From the NCBI GenBank assembly GCA_026874595.1, contig CM049322.1, positions 29,325,340 through 29,389,339 on the forward strand: 64,000 nucleotides of DNA, read 5' to 3'. Shown here in pieces: positions 23,978 to 37,986 of this stretch (position 1 is the stretch's first letter; the number at the start of each line of letters is the position of its first letter). A program made the translations under genes and the position numbers. The notes below the pieces were generated by a model. The model saw only the letters and a program-made list of their open reading frames with translations. It had not been told where the DNA came from and did not search any database. Origin of the DNA: Sipunculus nudus (lineage: Eukaryota > Annelida > Sipuncula > Golfingiida > Sipunculidae).

Positions 23978-26900
23978 CAGCTTACACCAGCATCGAAATT
24001 AAAAGAAATTATCATTACAAATACCGGCCATTGATACCAGGGTTACAATTTCACACTTGTTCACCCCAACCCAACAGAATAAACTAATTTGCAGCAAATC
24101 AGTAAATTACTCTTATTCTAATAATATCACTGATTCGAAATTGGCTGTTGATCTTAAACGAATAATAAGTTACAGCTGCCCATATGATATAATATGCTGG
24201 TGGAATAGTATGTGGATGTATATAAATTCAAGGTAACTGACATTATAGATTGCTAGTTGGTTCATGAAATATTCTTTTATCGTGAAAGGTCCAATCTAAC
24301 CGAAGAAATATCTGGCCCATTCAATGTGTTGAACGAACATACGACGATGATATAATCTATCTGGGGAAACAAAAGGTACGATAACACTACGAAACAGTAT
24401 TGAACCTAGTAATCTCGCAACATAGCAATACAGCACAATGATATCACGTCCGATGACGTTTGATGAAGCACATGCCGTGAATATTCATGAGCATAATTTA
24501 ATACCTCTACTTTTTGTTTGTTATGCACTAGAATCCTTCCCTGACAGAAGCTATTGGCAGTCAGACAGAGTTGAACATAGAACTATAACTCGCCTTTAAG
24601 CAACTATTTAATCAGTTATAAATATTTGAAAAGCACCACCCGCACTAGTACATTTATGCATGCACGGATTTATAATTAATGGCTTGATACCATTTACATT
24701 TTTTCACTTCGGTATCTGACAAAAAGTTGGTCCTTTATACAATAAATATCAAGGAATCCCACTGAAATTTTGAGGATTCAATTTTTTAAATTTTTTTCAT
24801 TATATTAGTACTATGTTTAGTCGCCTATCTCTTCTCTTAAACAGCTGGGTGCAGTGGTCTTACTGGTATCATCATTTACCGCATAACATACGTTGTAAAT
24901 TATAAAAACTGATGAGTATGAATTTGAGAAGAAACAACTACGTTTCTAATGGTTACAGGACTAATTTTTGCCCTGAAATCTTAGAACTCAGTGTCGTGTT
25001 ATGTTCCTTGACGACATGAGGCAGCTCCACGCCGTTTCTGACATGTCTCACCAAAACAGCGGTGCCACCTGACTGACTGTGTAACATCACCATGGCAACC
25101 GTGATGCTGGTCTGACCGGGAATCCCCTATGGTTGCAGAAGGTCACTTTAATTTTGTGCATTCTACATATTAAAATAAGATTAAATGACTGAATATTATG
25201 GAGAAGGGCATATACACAAGTATATGACACGTGTACTGCCAGTTTTATCTAGCTTTGCGTGTCTAGTTTTCCTATCACATACAAAATTATAGAATGATAG
25301 GTAATTATTATTGAAATATATCGATTGCACAAAATATCATCCACATACTAAGCCTATACATGCTCTGTTCAATCGTACTGCAAGGCTACCTTTTACTGAT
25401 GGTTAGCTGTATATATTTTAACACAAAAAGTCACGATATGGGACAGAAACCATCAACTATAAAATGTGGACTTCTTGGTGGTATCAGAAAGTTTGTTGAC
25501 GATTAAGTTGCTCCAACAAGAAACATCCCGGTGTCATTTGGAGGAAGCGTCTCTCTTACCCATAGCTTGACACTGGTTGTGTCCACCCTTCCTGTATGTA
25601 TTAATAGCCAGATATGCTTAATTCAAAGATGGAGAACCGCGAACACTCACATTTTATAAATGAAATTTCCCAATTATTTCCGGAGAGAGGAGATGTGCTT
25701 AGTATTTTGCTTCAAGTTTTCCTTATTATCTTAAATTGGAGAAATACTTGATATTAACTCATTATATATCAACAGTTATTTTTTTAAATATTATTGGGAT
25801 TCTCCATTACATGGTATTAGTATGTCTGTCGCGCTATGTTTAAGAGCATGTCTGATTGACGGAAACTGGAGCAGTGATCCTTTCACATGACAGTTTCGGT
25901 TACGCAGTCACTGTATGTTTGATGTATTGTCCTTTGCACAGGACTAACCTATGATAACATATTATCATATTTTAAGAATAAATAACTGATCCCTGACTCG
26001 CTCTGCACTTTGGTAAATATTTCCCTTCTGATTTACTCCAGTTTACTGTCCTTCGTCTCTGGTCCACCAAAACGATCCCAGCGTCCTCATGCAGGCTGCC
26101 ACACGTCCTGAGCATGTACTGTGTAAACATGTGATCTTAAAACATGGGTATCCATAAAAAAGAAAGTAGAAGGTTACGCCTTGCAAAAAGTAAGGGTATT
26201 CCTTTACAAAAGTACATGTTAAGCCTGCCGCCCATTGGCGATTTTCCTGCGACTGCTTGCGACCTGCAATCGACTGTCTGCGACTTCTTGCGACTGGTGA
26301 CTGGACCTACATGTTCACAGAATTCACATTTCTGCACGAACAATCATGTTCTAAACTAGAAACATGCCAAATATTCTATTGATATCTCCTGTTAACATTA
26401 GCAACTTAATCATTGACTGGATATATATGAAAAGTGTAACTGTAAGTTATAATACAAATTGTCCTTTATGTAGACCAGGCCATGATGTGGTTCTTACAGA
26501 ACAGCGTGCGCTCAGACTGCGCGCCCTCTACTCGGACGTAGTACAGGTAACGTGTTATTTGGTGAACGATATCCTCATTGTCAGGCTGGAGAAAGGGAGA
26601 CCACTGAAAATTTTTAAGCTTCGTAAAACTCTGTACGGGCTTAATAATACACAATCACTCTGCAGAATGGTCCTTGCATTGTATTTTGCATGATACCCAG
26701 GATTATTACATAGAGGTGATATGGCATATTTTGTGTGAAACATGGTATCTTGGTGAGGGCGCATCCGTGAATGTAACGTTGTTTATAATCAGAAGTAAAT
26801 CATACTCACTGGTCATAAGAATTGGTTTTAAAATTATAATCGATGTTTGAAAAATAAAAACCACCGATGATCGATAATAAATCGATTATTTTATCCACTT

Positions 26901-27225
26901 TCTATATTACCTTGAATTGTCCTGTATAATGGTACCGAATAAAAAAAACGTGTAAACAGGAGTACTTACCTGTATAGAGATATCATTGTCTGTATCTGTC
27001 GTTTGAACGTCACTACCGTGTGTGTTCCAGTTTTTTACCTGACAGTATTACTAAGCTCCGATATGTATCTAACATCAGTACGTCATTTCTGATAAAGTAA
27101 CTCTCCTGAAAATAAGATGTATATCCTATTTGTCCAATGGAAGAAATGGAAACATTGAATAAGAATTTTTATCGAATTGTCTTTTGCAAAGGTGCTAATC
27201 CAAGAATATATATATGTGTGTCTCA

Positions 27226-27535
27226 ATGATACCCGTTAGTAATACACCTAATACGAGAGGACGGAGTTTAGGGAATATTATTACTGCGGCATCGATGGTC
27301 GAGATATTCCTGTTATATTATTCACTTTTTGTTGAGATCTGCAATTTCTAATTTATATATTTTGAGGATTTATATTAATAAAAAATGTTCTCTCTAATGA
27401 AAACGCATCTATTTTATAACTGATAGCCAACCCGATTTTATTACGCAACATCTCTGTTGACACGCCTCGGAAATGTCAGTTATTGGTGTTGAGCTGTAGG
27501 GGACGATGCCTAGTGTGTCCTAAGGGCTCACTTTT
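27226..27535 (-). other. Copy B intron 1 remnant homologous to copy C intron
   Basis: Blocks such as gtaatacac.tagtacg, atcgatggtc.agatatt, gatctgcaatttcta and gatgcctagt.tgt match 46350-46525 in the same order. Similarity then stops, and no exon 1 homologue follows in copy B. Confidence 0.65.
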
Positions 27536-27539
27536 GAAA

Positions 27540-28800
27540 GGCCCCAGAAATCAAGTACCCTTCACCACCCAGATTTTTTCCCCAAGCACATCTCAGAAAG
27601 CAATTGATAGAATGAACTCAACGTAAAAAAGCTCCCAACAGCATATCATATAAGCATATCAGTCAAGCGCACGAAAAGTCGTAAAGGGGCGGATCCAGCG
27701 CAAGGGGGGGGGGGGGGTTAAAAACCGGTTAAGGCACTTAAACTTTACACAAAATTACACAGAGACAGTATTTCTACACTAATGTCATTTGCCTTCATTA
27801 CGTTTACTTGCATTCACAAAAGAGTCGGTCTTTTAACGGGCCTTTTGAAATGCAGGTTCTACAGACAGGATATCATGATATGGCCTAATTCACAGGAATG
27901 CTACAGCAGATGATTTCTTCATCTATAAGTTGTTCTCAGAATATTGCCCTCTTAATAACTAGAAGAAGGAATTATAACGGACAGACTCCCTGTCAATTAT
28001 ACAAACTAGTTCTGATAAAAATATTATGGGGCCTAAAACACTAGCTTATCCTCTTTGAAAAGAACAGCACTTGCCGAAATATTGCCCTAAAACCGTTGGC
28101 TTACTCTTGTACACGAGATTTAAAACAAATGGACAGGGCGCGATCACAGGCGTCAACAAAAACACAGCGAGATGGTCTCTTCTTTAAGATCAGTCACGAA
28201 TGCGCCTTGTTATGGCAAACAGGCACACGTGAACTGTGTATACAAGGTATAAAACAGCCGTACGCGAGGTAATGAAACTGTGGTCGGGATGGTGTTGCTG
28301 GGAAACTTTTGTATGAAGCAACACTGAACTGATAGTATGAAAGAATAGGCATAATATTGCTCCTGATTATGTCCACTTATAACAAAAAAGCAGTGCTTTT
28401 TCAAGAAAGTAGTCCAATCCATCTCGACGAAATAGAATATTGCCATGTTATTACGTAGATATGAATAAATAGTGTATATTTCATGGTTATACTGCAGAAA
28501 GAATCACTCCTTATATGTAAAAACGTCCCCGCTGAATACCTAGGTAAAGAGTTAAAGGTAAAAGTTTTGTTTACAGTCATCCGACTTTACACATTTCCTA
28601 TTCGTTCTCTGACCTGTCCATTTTATCCTTGGGAGCACACACCCTCTAGCACAGCATAAAAGATGCTATTGACATTGTCCCCCCCCCCCTACATTTTTGC
28701 CCCCAGTCCATGATCAGTACTCATCCACCCCTGGGTGGTGAAGCTGACCCAATACTTGGCGCTCTCACGCATTCATAACACTACCCGGCCCGAAGAGGTG
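27540..28800. other. No gene recognised
   Basis: Moderately AT-rich. It contains a G-run near 27706 and a C-run near 28680. Short ORFs show no domain. Confidence 0.5.
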
Positions 28801-28805
28801 TTGTT

Positions 28806-28922
28806 TGTGACGACAAATTGCTAAGGGGAAAACATTGGGCCGATCCCGGATTCGAACCCATGTTGATGGCCTACATGTCTGGCGTACCAACCGCTTCGCC
28901 GCTTTTATGTCACCCCGTGACA
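28806..28922 (-). mobile_element. TGTTACG-tipped tRNA-like short element, copy 1 (deleted)
   Basis: 117 bp. On the minus strand it has an A-box-like GCGAAGCGGTTGGTACGCC and a B-box GGTTCGAATCC. It aligns with copies at 29042-29197 and 48903-49060 but lacks about 38 bp of the internal ctagaaaagcaagcttcact block. Ends are decayed (tgtgacg / cgtgaca). Confidence 0.65.
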
Positions 28923-29041
28923 CACCCCCTCTTACGAGCGTTCTGCTATCAGAACAAGACTAATTATCCCAGGAGTCACACTTTGATGAGCTTATTCCCT
29001 GGGCCACAAAGTTTACCGTCACGTTGGACGAGCTCCCATTT

Positions 29042-29197
29042 TGTTACGAAGATAAATTGCTAAGGGGAAAACATTGGGCCGATCTTGGATTCAAACCAAT
29101 GTTGGTGGCGTACAAGTCCGGCGTACCAACCGATTCGCTAGAAAAGCAAGCTTCACTAGCGAGACAGTTCGGTCCGCTTTTATGTCACCCCGTAACA
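29042..29197 (-). mobile_element. TGTTACG-tipped tRNA-like short element, copy 2 (complete)
   Basis: 156 bp with perfect 7-bp terminal inverted repeats (TGTTACG / CGTAACA) and, inside, A-box-like and B-box-like sequence on the minus strand. It has no ORF. It looks like a tRNA-derived SINE core with transposon- or LTR-like tips. Confidence 0.65.
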
Positions 29198-29209
29198 GTT
29201 GCATATGTA

Positions 29210-30890
29210 GTAAGACACGTAGTAATGGCATTTGAACTCGTGGACAAATCTCATGCTTAACTAAAAATAGTAAATAAATACATGATGCAAATGTGTCTGT
29301 TTTTAATGCAAACATCACATGTTTATTCTGTGTCTCTCTTTAGTTTCAGGTCAGTTTATATTTTGAAAATATATTGTATACAAAATACACAAGCAAAGAG
29401 ACGACCCTGACAACGTGACTCTTGTTCTCCGATTATATATATAGTCTAGACATTTCGAGGGAAACAAATGGGAAATTATAAAAAAATCAGGCCTTTAATC
29501 AGGTTAGCCGGTATATCAAGATCAAATCCTGATAATTAGCTTCCTCTACATGTCTCCGTAAGATTTGGGCACTTTGCATCCATATATTAACACACATTGT
29601 TTTGTCGATGAATACCTAGTGGTACTTTAGTTCTGTTTATTGTTTTATAAAGTAGTTGTTGTGTGATATACCTTTGTTAAGGATCAAGCGGATTTAATCT
29701 GAAAGAAAAGACTTAAAATGATGTTTTATGAAAAACAAGTATGAATTCAAGCAGGGAAGGATGCGAAATGGCAATAAACCTTTCTTCTTTGCAATAATAT
29801 ATGTGTATTCAGTACAAAATTACTTTGGTCACAAACTGACGTATATTTACCTATCTTTACTTGTGTGTTCTGTGAGTTTCTATTCTAATCTATTCACAAC
29901 ATTTCTGGCTATGCCTATGAGGAAAGGAGAATCTAATGAGTTAATTAATTCGAACTTTTTCAAACGGCATGTGAGGGCATATCAAATTCAGTAATTGAGG
30001 TATTTTGTGATGTTTTTTGCATACATAATATTTTTATGCCTAATTTATGTGTTTTACCAGACATCTCAGGAATGGCCGTAGCTGTTATTTATCTCAGCCA
30101 CCTCTAAGGCATCAGAGCTATAGTAAAAGAGAGAGAAACTTCCAACTTAAAATTGAAGATGGCCTTTGGGAAACCTTCTTGGAGACCTGAAATAACGTGA
30201 CCTATAGTCCATCTTATAGTCAACATAGTGTTCAAGGTTGATGCGCAATGATTTGATTGCCTCGCCGTATTTAATGAAAGTGCCTTATTCAATCTTCATC
30301 ATTTAACAATCAGCCACAGAAGTTTGAACAGAACCGGGCAGTATTCTTCGAGATGCGGGACGGTTCATTGCATTATTTGACTTTTGTGCATGCTGACACA
30401 ATGTCTCTTACCAAGTATACCTGAAACGGCTCTACCCACGGCTCCAAGTTTTACAGTAATGTTGATCGAGTAACTAGTAACTTTATGTAAGCGACATGCA
30501 GCGACAACTGTCTTGCCTTGTTTTCGACGAGCTGAAACGTCAACATTTCTACATTTTTTACTTCCATATCGTAAATGAATACATGTAATTTTAAAAAAGG
30601 GTAACTAAATTATTATGGAAATGATTGGATTTATAAAAAAAATGGCGCAGGATAACATAATGACCATAAAGTGAATTGTCAATTGAATGAGGATGAAGGA
30701 ATCAATGGAATATATTTTTGGATTTTCGTTTTACAAATAAGCGAATAGAAATACTTCAATATAACTTCTTGCAGGTGGACAGAGCTGTAAGTGTTTTTTT
30801 TACTTTTACATGACTTGTATTTATTGAAAACATGCTCTTAAAGCTGTTATTGAAATGAGCAAGAATTGGCCGATCCTAAGGTGCAAAGTG
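29210..30890. other. No gene recognised
   Basis: AT-rich with short unsupported ORFs (29728-29994 plus has no recognisable domain). Confidence 0.5.
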
Positions 30891-30894
30891 TGAC

Positions 30895-31020
30895 CGTTGT
30901 GTTTATATCCATGTGTTTATAACATATGATGGGCCCGTCAAAATGGCCGCCGATCGTAATCCTAACAAGTCCAATAAGGACAACTAGTAACAAGCGAATG
31001 AGCCAGAGTTTTACAAATGA
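30895..31020 (+). repeat. Dispersed repeat (copy at 59785-59895)
   Basis: Shares blocks gtttata...tgtttataa.atatg, gggcc.g.caaaat, caagtccaataa and ccagag.tttacaaat with 59785-59895 in the same order and orientation. Nature unknown. Confidence 0.5.
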
Positions 31021-32694
31021 CGAAAGATGGCGTTGCTACACATGGTTTTACCTTCAATAGCAAGTGACCTTTTAACTTCAGAACATGTGCAGTCAGCCAC
31101 AGATTACCTTCTGTTTAACAGCATTGGCACGTGTACTGCGTATACTAACAACTGTTTTAAAGCGCATACATCCGTTACAGTGGTGTTAAACGAACTTTTA
31201 ATTTGCAGAAATTACCAACAAATTATTCATATGTACCAAGAGTAAGCCAAAATTCACGCAAGTCTACAAATAAGGCAGGTGGCTTTTAAAGGTTTCTTTA
31301 TTGGAAGATGACATAATAATTGTTTGAAGGCAACTATTATGTTATCGTACGGTCCTGTTGTGTTCAGGACAACAAGTCCCTCCCAGAGAAGAAATCTCGT
31401 ACATTCTACGATTAACAAGGACTTTTTTCTTTGCGGAAGATGAAATAATGATAAATTTTTGTTTGGAGATATGGAAGATATAAAAAAAAATATTTTTAAA
31501 GTATATTTACTAGTATATGATAAACTTGTGATGAAATAACCATAGTCCCAAGCTTAGGTAGTCTTTACATACAGAATATAAGGAAATGGGAAATAAATAC
31601 AGGAGAATGATTTTCGCAATATCTAGAATTACTGTATTGATATCTCATAATCACAAATGCTTGTTCCTGATCGAGTCATGAATAAATGCCCCCATAATTT
31701 AAAAAACGGTTTTATTTTTTATATGTTAGGACGAAATTAATAAAAAATCAGCTTCGTGCATGCATCTCAATGGTTACTTTATACCTTGACATTCTCTTTT
31801 AAGACGTGGCTGTGAAATTTTGAAAAGTGAGAAGAATAATCGGGGTAATTATGATTCTCGAATATGTTTTAATCTTGAGAAAACACCGGTATGTTTAAAT
31901 GTTTCAATAAATGCTATCTAAATATTCTCAAATTAATAATTATATATACTTATTTGTATTAACCTAAAATCTGTATCTCTCACTCGTGCATACAAGTTTA
32001 TTCATCTGTTCATTTAGAGAATCAAAATGCTGGTACATCTAAACATAATCGATCACAAGGAGAATATTTCCATTCGGAGAACACGTGTAAATAACGATGA
32101 AATTCCAGGAAAACCTATAAAAATACGTATGTCATCCACTTACTCCTCACACAAAAAATAATGAAATCAATTTATTTTATGAAATCTTTTAATTCATTAA
32201 CCCTGATCACAATAAACGCGTGTATTGATATCGTCTTCCTGTTATTATGTCTCTACAAATAGACATGCAATTGTGTAAAGTGATCAGCAAAATTTTATCA
32301 TTTACAAACATTTTGTTCATTGGCTTCGATGTCATCCCTTCAATGGTTAATGGACATAAAAGGTTCCAACTTTTAATGACTTTGTATTTCGTATTATATT
32401 AAATATGCCACGAAGAAAGTGAACACCGTAAACATGTATCACCGTAATAAAACATATTCCATATACCTGTCATATATCATACGTGATAATACAGATGAAG
32501 ATCAATAGAAGTACAATTCAGTTTAAAAGTGTATCTTGTTTAGGTGTAAACACGTTCCAATTTTGATGAAAGTGCCACAGGCTGTTCTTCAACCAGGGGC
32601 CCCATACAACCTTAATCGCCTTTGATAAGCGGTAATTGTAAATCAATTTTCCTTCCAGGATGGGGGGGGGGAATGATTATATATATATATATAT
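31021..32694. other. No gene recognised
   Basis: AT-rich intergenic sequence up to the LTR element. The ORF at 31027-31245 (72 residues) has no recognisable domain. Confidence 0.5.
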
Positions 32695-33427
32695 TGTTGC
32701 ATGGACGTCACCCGGACATCGGAAGATGGCGCCACGAAGTGGTGTGGCCGCCCCCGTTTCCACGCTTATGGATCCACCCCGCTATCAGTGACTACTGACG
32801 CGCTTTTAGAAACATAAAAACTATTCTTGGACCATTCAGTACTGGTTTTGCAGTTCTGCCAGCGCTATCGTTTCTCTCAAGCAAAACCACAAACTTCTGC
32901 GGTTTTCACCCATTGTTGAAAACCTATAAAACGAACTCGCCTGCAGTACGAGGCGGGACTATTGACTTTACTACGCCACGTTACAGTTTTCCCCGGGGAC
33001 CGTGACCGTGGGCTCTTGGTCCCCAAGCCCACGGAATGCCATAAACCACGCCAGGAACTTTATTATTTAGGAAGAGGAGAGACATTATGTTTGTTTGGTG
33101 CCACATGGATTAATACAGGACTTCAGTTTTGTGTGTGCCCGAATTATGTGTTGATGATGGACTTCAGTTTCTCGTATACCGGATTCAGTTAAGTATTTCG
33201 TTACAGTTCGTTATTTAGAGACTCAGTTTTCGTCAGAGACTTGGTTATAAATTACGTTATGTATTGACTATTATATTATTTGTGTATGAATGTAAATATT
33301 GTAATCTAGTAATATAGTACTGTTTTTGCACCCATATTTTGGTTACGTATTCATTTGAAGAGAACGTGTCTGAGCATATGTGTTACGGTTCGGCCTGAGT
33401 TGTTTGGTGTGAAAAGGGACCGTAACA
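32695..33427 (+). repeat. 5' LTR (733 bp)
   Basis: TGTTGC...CGTAACA, TG/CA ends. Differences from the 3' LTR: cagcgc versus cggcgc, ccaggaac versus ccatgaac, gacattatg versus gactttg, and cacccatattttgg versus catccatatttttg. Confidence 0.95.
32925..32930 (+). promoter_or_regulatory. TATA-like box in 5' LTR
   Basis: TATAAA in cctataaaacgaac, in the first third of the LTR where the U3 promoter is expected. Also present in the 3' LTR (38903-38908). Confidence 0.5.
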
Positions 33428-33430
33428 TAA

Positions 33431-33448
33431 TGGCGACCGCGACGAGAC
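33431..33448 (+). other. Primer binding site
   Basis: TGGCGACCGCGACGAGAC starts 3 bases after the LTR, the usual place for a tRNA primer site beginning TGG. The first 11 bases agree with the 3' end of animal tRNA-Arg species whose acceptor stem is GACCGCG (from memory), so tRNA-Arg is the likely primer. Confidence 0.6.
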
Positions 33449-33585
33449 CCTGTATTTCGTAATTACGGCTACATTTGGATGTAAAATTTCACAGTGGTCT
33501 CTATAACTTTTAGTTATTGAACTAGTATTTAACTACAATTGAACTCGGATATTTCTCAGACACGTTATCTTGATACTTTGCAAAT

Positions 33586-36500
33586 ATGGGTACGGAATTT
33601 TAACCAAATGAAATTATAACACAATTAAGAGAAAATAGGAGCTTATTGTATACGTTAAAGAAAAATGAACTTGAAATTGTTGCTCTACATTTAAATATTG
33701 ACATCATGGAGGTATACACTGTGGAGGGTTTAAGAAACGTACTTAAGAAATCATTATATGGTGATATAGATAGTAAAGATGAATCTGATTTGGAGGAAAA
33801 ACCTATTAAGGAACCTCTTGGGGCAACAGCTATTGACCCGATAGAACTAGAATTGAGAAAGTATGAACTTAAATTGAAATATGAAGCTCAAGTTGAAACA
33901 GATAAATTGAAATATGAAGCTCAGGTTGAAGCAGAAATCCGTAGATGTGAAATCGAAAGAGAAACGCAAATTAAGTTGAAAGAGTTAGAGTTACAAAATC
34001 CTCATAATCGTAAAGCACATGAGCCGTCTGAATTCCTATTCAGAAATTCGACAAAAGTACCTCCCTTCAATGAAAACGAAGTGGAGCGTTATTTCAGTTA
34101 TTTTGAACGGGTGGCCACTTTAATGGCTTGGCCTAAAGGCCAGTGGACCCTGTTGTTACAAAGCGTTCTGGTTGGTCGTGCACAGGACGTTTACACTGCG
34201 CTCACAGACGAACAATGCAGGGATTACGACACTGTAAAAGAGGTCATTCTGAGAGCCTATGAATTAGTCCCCGAAGCGTATCGCTTAAAATTTAGGAATG
34301 CCACCAAAAGAGAAAATCAAACTCATGTTGAATATGCTAGAGACAAAGAAAGTGCATTTAATAGATGGTGTCAGTCTATGAAAATTGATCAGGACTTTGA
34401 AAAACTCAAACAACTAATTTTGATAGAAGAGTTCAAAAGGCATATCCGTAGTGACATTAAAATATTTTTGGATGAACATAAAGTAAGGAATGTAAACGAG
34501 GCTGGTGTCCTGGCAGATGAATTTGCCTTGACGCACCGCCCCAGTTATACCAGTCACAGAAGGAGGTATGGTGAGAAAAGAGAAGGTAGCAAAAGCCCAA
34601 AACTGGGTCGGAGAAAGGGTAGTCCCTACTATCGGGGTCACTCCGGCTCAGGTAAACCACAGTCCGATCATGGTAAACCCCAGTATAAAAGTCAATCTGA
34701 CTCTCCTGCTCAACATAAAGAGGGACAACCTAGGACTGGACCCAAATATTGTACATTCTGTGAGTTCAAGGGGCATACAGAATCTGAGTGTTATAGAAAA
34801 AGATACGGTCAAAGTAAGCCTAAACCTAATGCATTGACTGTTACGCAGAGCATGAAACCGGTAACAATGCCCAGTAAACTAGAGACTAAAGGTGAAACAC
34901 AAAGCCCTGTCCACGAGAGCTTTCAGCCCTTTGTGTCAGATGGCTTTGTTCAGTTAGAGGGTAACCATGCAAGAAAGGCCCGTGTTAAAATCTTAAGGGA
35001 TACCGGGGCAACCCAAAGCCTCGTTTTGAAATCTGTTCTTCCCTTCTCTCAAGAGAGTTACGCGGGGTGTTCAGTTCTAGTCCAGGGCGTTAATTCGGAA
35101 TTTTTAGAAGTTCCATTACACAGAGTGAAACTAGAATCTGATTTAGTCTCTGAATTTGTAACTGTAGGAGTTTGTTCAAAGTTGCCAGTAGAGGGCGTTT
35201 CGCTCCTCCTAGGCAACGATTTAGCTGGTGACAGAGTGAAAATTGATCCCAGAATGACAAAATTGCCGAGCACTGATAGGGACACAGACCTGCTCCAGCA
35301 GGAGTTTCCGGGCGTATTTCCAGGCTGTGTAGTGACTCGAGCGATGAGTAAAAAGGCAAGTCTGAAACCAGAGAGTTCTGTACTTGACCTCTCGCAAACC
35401 TTTATGGCGCATTCAAACGATGACGTCAGTGGCTTAAAGCCCGTTACGCGAGTAAATATTAAATCGCCCGCATGTGACCCAAGTGGCACACCCAGTCCAA
35501 AGGACTCGACTACAAATGTAGTACAGGGCAAACAGACCCTGAATAGAAATCTCCAAAGGAGTACAAACGGCGTGAAATCGCCTGATCAAAATGGGCATGA
35601 ACAGTTAAAGAAGGATAGGAGTGTAAAGAATGTAGAAGTTAGCATGAAAACTGATGATTTGATAGAAATGCAAAAGAAAGATCCTGATATTGCCTCCCTT
35701 AGAGAAAATGCCTTGACTAAAGAGGAAGCAGATAAAGTTCCAACTTGTTTCACCTTACAGAATGATGTACTAGTCAGAAAATATAGACCTCCCACCATAC
35801 CAGCGGACGAAACGTGGAATACTCTTTATCAAATTGTAGTTCCCCCCGAGTATCGCCCAGAAATCTTAAAACTTGCACATGATCATCCTATGGCAGGACA
35901 TTTGGGTGTCAGGAAAACCAAACACAAAATTCTCCAACACTTCTATTGGCCCAAGTTAAAACGAGACGTGGCGAAATACTGTAAAACTTGTCATGTGTGT
36001 CAAATGATTGGAAAACCAACCCACCAAATTAGTCCTGCGCCACTCTCGCCCATACCAACAACACATGATGCGTTTGAATCAATAATACTTGACTGTGTAG
36101 GACCGCTAAGAAAAACTAAACATGGCAATGAATATGTTCTAACAATCATGTGTACTGCAACTAGATTTCCAGAAGCTATTCCTCTTAGAACTATATCTGC
36201 AAAGAAAATTGTTGAAGCTCTGGTTAAATTTTTTACTACTTTTGGCTTACCAAGAACAATACAAACGGATCAAGGTTCAAATTTCATGTCAAATATATTT
36301 GCCCAGGTTATGGCAGAGCTAGGCATAAAACACTACAAATCCAGTGCCTACCATCCTGAAAGTCAAGGTGCTCTAGAGCGATTTCATCAAACTCTCAAAA
36401 ACATGATTAGAGCTTATTGTCTTGACACTGGGAACCAGTGGGATGAGGGGTTACCCTTTTTGATATTTGCAGCCCGAGAAGCAGTGCAAGAAAGCTTAGG

Positions 36501-37986
36501 GTTTAGCCCTTTTGAATTAGTGTATGGGCACTGTGTAAGAGGCCCCCTGGCGGTGTTAAAAGACACTTGGATGGAAAACAGTTCTCCGAGTAGCTTGTTA
36601 AAATATGTTCAGGAATTCAAGGAGAAATTAAGTAGGGCAAATGACATCGCCCAAGAACATTTAAAGAAAGCCCAAAACAAAATGAAAGTATGGTATGACA
36701 AAAAGACGACAAAAAGAGAATTTAAACCTGGTGATAAAGTTCTGGTATTATTCCCAATTCCAGGACATCCCCTGCAAGCAAAATACTCCGGACCATACAA
36801 AGTTGTTGAGAAGAAATCAGATTTGAATTATGTGATTGATACTCCTGATCGTAGAAAGTCGCAACAACTTTGTCATATAAATATGTTGAAAGAATATCAT
36901 GACAGATCAGCAGAAACATGTCAATCTAGTCCTCCCCAAACAAATTTGGTACTCATTAAAGAAACTGAAAAGAATGCCGAGGATGTTCTCATGAAGAAAA
37001 CTGAACATCCTGTAAAACTGAACAACTCTGATATTTTAAATAATTTAGATCAGAAATTGTCACATTTGGATTTCGATCAGTTATCAGAGTTGAAGGAAAT
37101 CCTGCTAAATTATGACTCTTTATTTCCTGATGTCCCCAGTAGAACTAATGTACTACAGCATGATGTAGACGTAGGAGATGCTTCCCCTATTAAACAGGCA
37201 CCATATAGAGCTGGTCCCCAAAAGTTACAAGCCATAAAGAATGAAATAAAGTATATGATAGAGAATGATATTATTGAAAACAGCAGTAGTGCCTGGAGTT
37301 CCCCATGTTTGTTGATAAAGAAGCCTGATATGACCTACAGATTTTGTACAGACTATCGAAAAGTTAACACTGTAACAATAACAGATACTTACCCTTTGCC
37401 CAGAGTGGAAGATTGCATTGATAGGATTGGATCTGCTACGTATATTAGCAAGTTAGATCTGTTAAAAGGTTATTGGCAGGTACCTCTTACCGAACGGGCT
37501 AAGCAAATATCTGCGTTTGTAACGCCAAACGGTTTGTTCCAGTACAAAGTTATGCCCTTCGGAATGAAAAATGCGCCAGCCTGCTTCATGAGACTTATGA
37601 ATTGTGTATTATCTGGCTTAGATAACTGTACTTGCTATATTGATGATGTTGTTGTATACAATCACATATGGGAAGATCATAAACAAAGTTTGGTAGAACT
37701 CTTTGAGAGACTGAAAAAAGCAGGATTGACAGTTAATCTTGCCAAGAGTGATTTTTGTCGTGCAACTGTAACATATTTAGGGCACGAAGTAGGTCAAGGT
37801 TGTGTAAAACCAATTGCCAGTAAAGTATCTGCTATCGTAGAATTTCCAGTTCCTACTAATCGCAAGGAACTAATGCGATTCTTAGGAATGACTGGGTATT
37901 ACAGGAAATTTTGTCAAAACTTTGCAGAAGTTGTAAATCCGTTAACGGACCTATTGAAAAAGGACAGAAAAATTCCATTGGAATAA
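33586..37986 (+). pseudogene. gag-pol polyprotein of the Gmr1-like element
   Basis: An open frame of 1446 codons runs from 33646 (TTG, not a credible start) to TAA at 37986. The likely start is ATG at 33586, in the same frame but cut by TAA at 33601, so translation of this copy is blocked. Domains, numbered from 33646: charged coiled region (about 70-120), gag, CCHC knuckle YCTFCEFKGHTESEC (about 367), protease DTGA (about 452), integrase HHCC finger (about 744-785), integrase core with D of LDCVGP, D of TDQGS and E of GALERF, a GPY-type segment (GPYKVVEK, about 1050), then reverse transcriptase from about 1172 with DYRKVN, KLDLLKGYWQVPL and YIDD (about 1332). The catalytic residues are present. 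Gag and pol share one frame without a recoding site. The frame ends just after the RT connection region because of an indel near 37978. Confidence 0.92.

Larger units (their letters stand above)
21907..27105 (-). pseudogene. MOXD1: MOXD1-like copper monooxygenase, copy B (decayed)
   Basis: Segments homologous to copy A exons 2, 5, 6, 7 and 8 occur in order: 27105-26970 (11 nt shorter, frame lost), about 26615-26480 (WSPFLQPDNEDIVHQI; HH changed to HQ), about 26108-25990 (frame lost), about 25580-25440 (TAA inside ETLPPNDTGMFLVGAT) and about 25135-24950 (HSHLGG changed to HSQSGG, then frame lost). The last three exons are still readable: 23889-23759, 22852 leftward, and 22011-21907. No exon 1, 3 or 4 homologue was found. 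Copper ligands are lost at both sites, so the copy is dead as an enzyme. The right-hand introns resemble copy C more than copy A. Confidence 0.75.

Noticed and set aside
26144-26359. Overlapping plus and minus ORFs around gcgact repeats
   Set aside because: Explained by a short run of gcgact(t/g) motifs; no domain.
28850-28880. Possible tRNA gene (GGTTCGAATCC B box)
   Set aside because: No cloverleaf or acceptor stem can be drawn; it belongs to the short TGTTACG-tipped element.
31027-31245. 72-residue ORF
   Set aside because: No domain, no splice context, length expected by chance.
34414-36919. Minus-strand ORFs across the gag-pol region
   Set aside because: Shadows of the 1446-codon frame, with no recognisable product.
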